DNA of 8,714 nt, taken from the NCBI GenBank assembly GCA_015490255.1, contig WFYF01000148.1:1-8714 (forward strand), written 5' to 3'. Under the pieces are notes generated by a model, which saw nothing but the letters and a program-made list of their open reading frames with translations, did not search any database and was not told the DNA's origin. This stretch comes from Caldifarciminota bacterium (GTDB lineage Bacteria; Hydrothermota; Hydrothermia; S141-80). Of the stretch, positions 6,735 through 8,714 are shown in pieces; positions within the stretch are counted from its first letter, which is position 1, and every line of letters begins with the position of its first letter. The position numbers and the translations under genes are program-made.

Positions 6735-7868
6735 TCACTTTTCCGGAACCAGCTGATCCTGTCGCAGGAGTTCTCCAAACGTGAAAAGATGGTTCTTCAC
6801 AAGATCCGTGATCTCCTTACGAACCGGATGAAGGGTTGTGATGCCTTCTTCGTCCATGAGCACCAGATAGATGTGCTCTTTCTCAATGTCCGGATGGTCC
6901 AGGATCTCCGGGCTGTGGGTGGTGACGAGAACGGGTTTGTGTTCGGAAGCCTCCAGCAATGCATCTGTCAGAACATGGACGGCCGCAGGATGAAGAGAAA
7001 TCTCGGGTTCTTCCACAGCCACCAGCCGCAGGCTTTCCTGGAATGCTGCCACGAGGATGGCCACAGCCCGTAGAGTCCCGTCTGACATGGAATGGGCATA
7101 GAATTTCCAGGAGTGCACTTTGAACTCCAGGGTTTCTTTCGGTCCGAGGCGCCTGGAAGCCACATGTTCCAGACCCGGGATCAGACTCTCCAGATATACG
7201 CCGATGCGTTTCCGGACAGGGTCAGGCATCCGCTTCAGAATGGATGGAAGGTTCCGGCCATCCCGGTGAAGGAAAGGAGAAGGGTCCGGACTTTGCAACT
7301 CCCGCATAACATCCGGGCTGGGGTGATACGCCCTCATACGCCCCAGCGTTTCAAAGATGTCGGCAAACCCCGGTTCACCTGTAAGGGATCGCAGAAAAAG
7401 GTCGTCTGGTTGAGGTCGGGCCGAAAAAGCGCGGGACGCATCCACGATTTTTCCTTTGCGAACATGATAGAAGGCAAGCCGATGTCCTTCCAGAGAGCGA
7501 ACGACCGCCTTTTCTTCTTTGACAGGACCTGTAGCGGAATCTCCAAGCGTAAACGCGAACGTTGCTGTGACTTCTTCACGCCGATTTTCCTCAAGCAAGA
7601 TCTCACCCTGCAGAGTCATACGAAAGGTAACGTGGAAAGGTTTTCCCCGCGAACGCTGACGGATTTCTCCGATCCCTCCCCGCCGGCTGAGGGCATAGTC
7701 AAGGTTCACCTGAAGGGCATCCGAAACAAAACGGAGGGCATCCACCACGTTGCTCTTCCCCGAGCCGTTGCGTCCTACAAAGAACACCAGGCCCCGGCCG
7801 TGGAGGGGAAGGGTCACCTCCGCGAGGCTTTTGTAATGCCGGATGGTGATGCGATCAATCCGCAACAT
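6735..7868 (-). CDS. RecF/OLD-like AAA ATPase (AAA_21 type), partner of the DUF4276 protein
   Basis: The 377-residue ABC/SMC-class ATPase starts I-R-H-Y-K-S-L, typical of the family. Walker A is G-R-N-G-S-G-K-S at 32-39. The signature-like S-D-G-T-L-R is at 262-267. Walker B is L-V-A-V-E-E-P-E-I-S-L-H-P at 282-294, with Glu286 where Asp is usual and Glu287 as likely catalytic base. The switch histidine is His318 in T-T-H-S-P. Between lie about 200 residues of family-variable middle region with no long coiled coil. Fused OLD proteins carry a Toprim domain after this ATPase core. Here the protein simply ends and the next gene encodes a Toprim-like protein, so the two probably form one complex. 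The ATG at 7868 overlaps the glycosyltransferase stop by 14 bp. Possible roles are phage defence or DNA repair; the sequence does not decide between them. Confidence 0.88.
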   Translation of the reverse strand: MLRIDRITIRHYKSLAEVTLPLHGRGLVFFVGRNGSGKSNVVDALRFVSDALQVNLDYALSRRGGIGEIRQRSRGKPFHVTFRMTLQGEILLEENRREEVTATFAFTLGDSATGPVKEEKAVVRSLEGHRLAFYHVRKGKIVDASRAFSARPQPDDLFLRSLTGEPGFADIFETLGRMRAYHPSPDVMRELQSPDPSPFLHRDGRNLPSILKRMPDPVRKRIGVYLESLIPGLEHVASRRLGPKETLEFKVHSWKFYAHSMSDGTLRAVAILVAAFQESLRLVAVEEPEISLHPAAVHVLTDALLEASEHKPVLVTTHSPEILDHPDIEKEHIYLVLMDEEGITTLHPVRKEITDLVKNHLFTFGELLRQDQLVPEK

Positions 7869-8714
7869 GGCTCTGTCCCAGTCCGGACGTCACGCGTTCC
7901 AGCACATGGAAATAAAATTCCTCCACCTGTGCGGCCACCCGATCCCAGGCATAGCGGTCCCGGACCACGGCCAGGCCCTGTTCCCGGAGCGCCGTGCGTT
8001 TTGCGGTATCCCTGTAGAGTTCTAACAGGGCCCGGGCCAGGTGACGGGGGGATCGGGGCGGCACCAGCAGGCCGTTTTCCCCGTCCCGGATCACCTGAGC
8101 ATAGCCGGGAATGTGGCTGGCCACCACCGGCGTGCCGCAGGCCTGGGCCTCCAACAGCACAATCCCAAAGCTTTCCGCTCCCGTGGCAGGGGAGACGAAA
8201 ACATCGGCGCTCGCATAATACCGTGGCAACTGCTCCCGGGACACCCGACCCACAAAGACCACCTGATTGCGGATGCCCAGCCGGGCGACCTCCCGGTGAT
8301 AAAAGGCCCGCAGGGGGCCGTCCCCCACCACCACAAGCCGCAGTCCGGGGATTTTCTCCCGCAGCAGATACACCGCCCGCAGGAGATACAGCAACCCCTT
8401 CCGGGGTTCAAACCGCCCCACAAACAGCACATGAAAGGCCGCACTCTCGTGCATCCAGGGGATGGGCGGGAGATCCGGTCGGAACCGGCGCACATCCACC
8501 CCGTTGGGAATGATGGTATAGTCCCCGGGGAAATACCGGGCCACGCTCTGGGCCGCCACCCGGGACACCGCGATTCGTCCGTGGAGCTTCCGGGCATAGC
8601 GCTCCAGCACGTTCTGGAACACGTCATAGAGGAAAAGATTCCGGTGGGCGGCGTGGAAGGTCCCGACGTTTACGGTTTCCGAAAGGTGCAGCAGGGCAAG
8701 GGGAATGGAGGGAG
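7855..8714 (-). CDS. GT4-family glycosyltransferase, PimA-like, 5' truncated
   Basis: The frame stays open to the end of the window, so the start lies outside; a GTG at 8622 is an internal codon, not the start. The 285 visible residues cover the end of the acceptor domain and the whole nucleotide-sugar domain of a GT-B enzyme. G-T-F-H-A at visible residues 17-21 is the loop typical of PimA-like mannosyltransferases. I-I-P-N-G-V-D at 67-73 opens the C-terminal domain. V-G-R-F-E-P-R-K-G at 98-106 gives the phosphate-binding Arg104 and Lys105. Glu180 and Glu188 form the E-x7-E donor motif. It probably transfers a sugar from a nucleotide donor to a lipid or polysaccharide at the inner face of the membrane; donor and acceptor cannot be named. 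The gene is very G+C-rich and overlaps the ATPase start by 14 bp. Confidence 0.92.
   Translation of the reverse strand, partial: PSIPLALLHLSETVNVGTFHAAHRNLFLYDVFQNVLERYARKLHGRIAVSRVAAQSVARYFPGDYTIIPNGVDVRRFRPDLPPIPWMHESAAFHVLFVGRFEPRKGLLYLLRAVYLLREKIPGLRLVVVGDGPLRAFYHREVARLGIRNQVVFVGRVSREQLPRYYASADVFVSPATGAESFGIVLLEAQACGTPVVASHIPGYAQVIRDGENGLLVPPRSPRHLARALLELYRDTAKRTALREQGLAVVRDRYAWDRVAAQVEEFYFHVLERVTSGLGQSHVAD

Noticed and set aside
7092..8513. 473-codon plus-strand open frame
   Set aside because: It is antisense to the ATPase and glycosyltransferase genes, both with intact motifs. The translation is low in complexity and Pro/Arg-rich.

Overview
The window is G+C-rich bacterial chromosome with tightly packed genes and two convergent gene groups. 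The likely source is a Chloroflexota-type, possibly thermophilic bacterium. This is a low-to-moderate inference from the PimA-like GT4 sequence, folate-dependent TrmFO, a large LVIVD-repeat protein and the G+C-rich codon choice. There is no rRNA or other marker to settle it.

Plus strand, 1-4054: the 3' part of a long LVIVD-repeat beta-propeller gene (13 visible repeats, period about 42 residues), a 122-bp gap with a strong ribosome binding site, then trmFO (tRNA U54 methylation) overlapping by 58 bp a XerC/D-type tyrosine recombinase. A trmFO-xer pairing is also known from Firmicutes, but the usual topA and hslVU/codY neighbours are absent here.

Middle, 4055-4442: a 388-bp convergent non-coding region with three clear inverted repeats. 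One is a G/C-rich palindrome resembling dispersed intergenic repeats. Another is a perfect 16-bp hairpin just past the end of icd, probably a terminator.

Minus strand, read from 8714 down to 4443: a 5'-truncated GT4 glycosyltransferase, an RecF/OLD-like AAA ATPase, a DUF4276 Toprim-like protein, a YacP-like NYN ribonuclease, and NADP-dependent isocitrate dehydrogenase (icd). Every junction is an overlap or a gap of at most 11 nt (overlaps of 14 bp and 4 bp, gaps of 11 nt and 2 nt), so all five look co-transcribed.

The most interesting unit is the ATPase plus Toprim-like pair (6151-7868). It resembles a split OLD-type nuclease, the architecture of several phage-defence systems. Its base composition is clearly less G+C-rich than the genes on both sides, yet it is embedded in a housekeeping operon and is translationally coupled to a NYN nuclease. 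A defence role is inferred, not shown.
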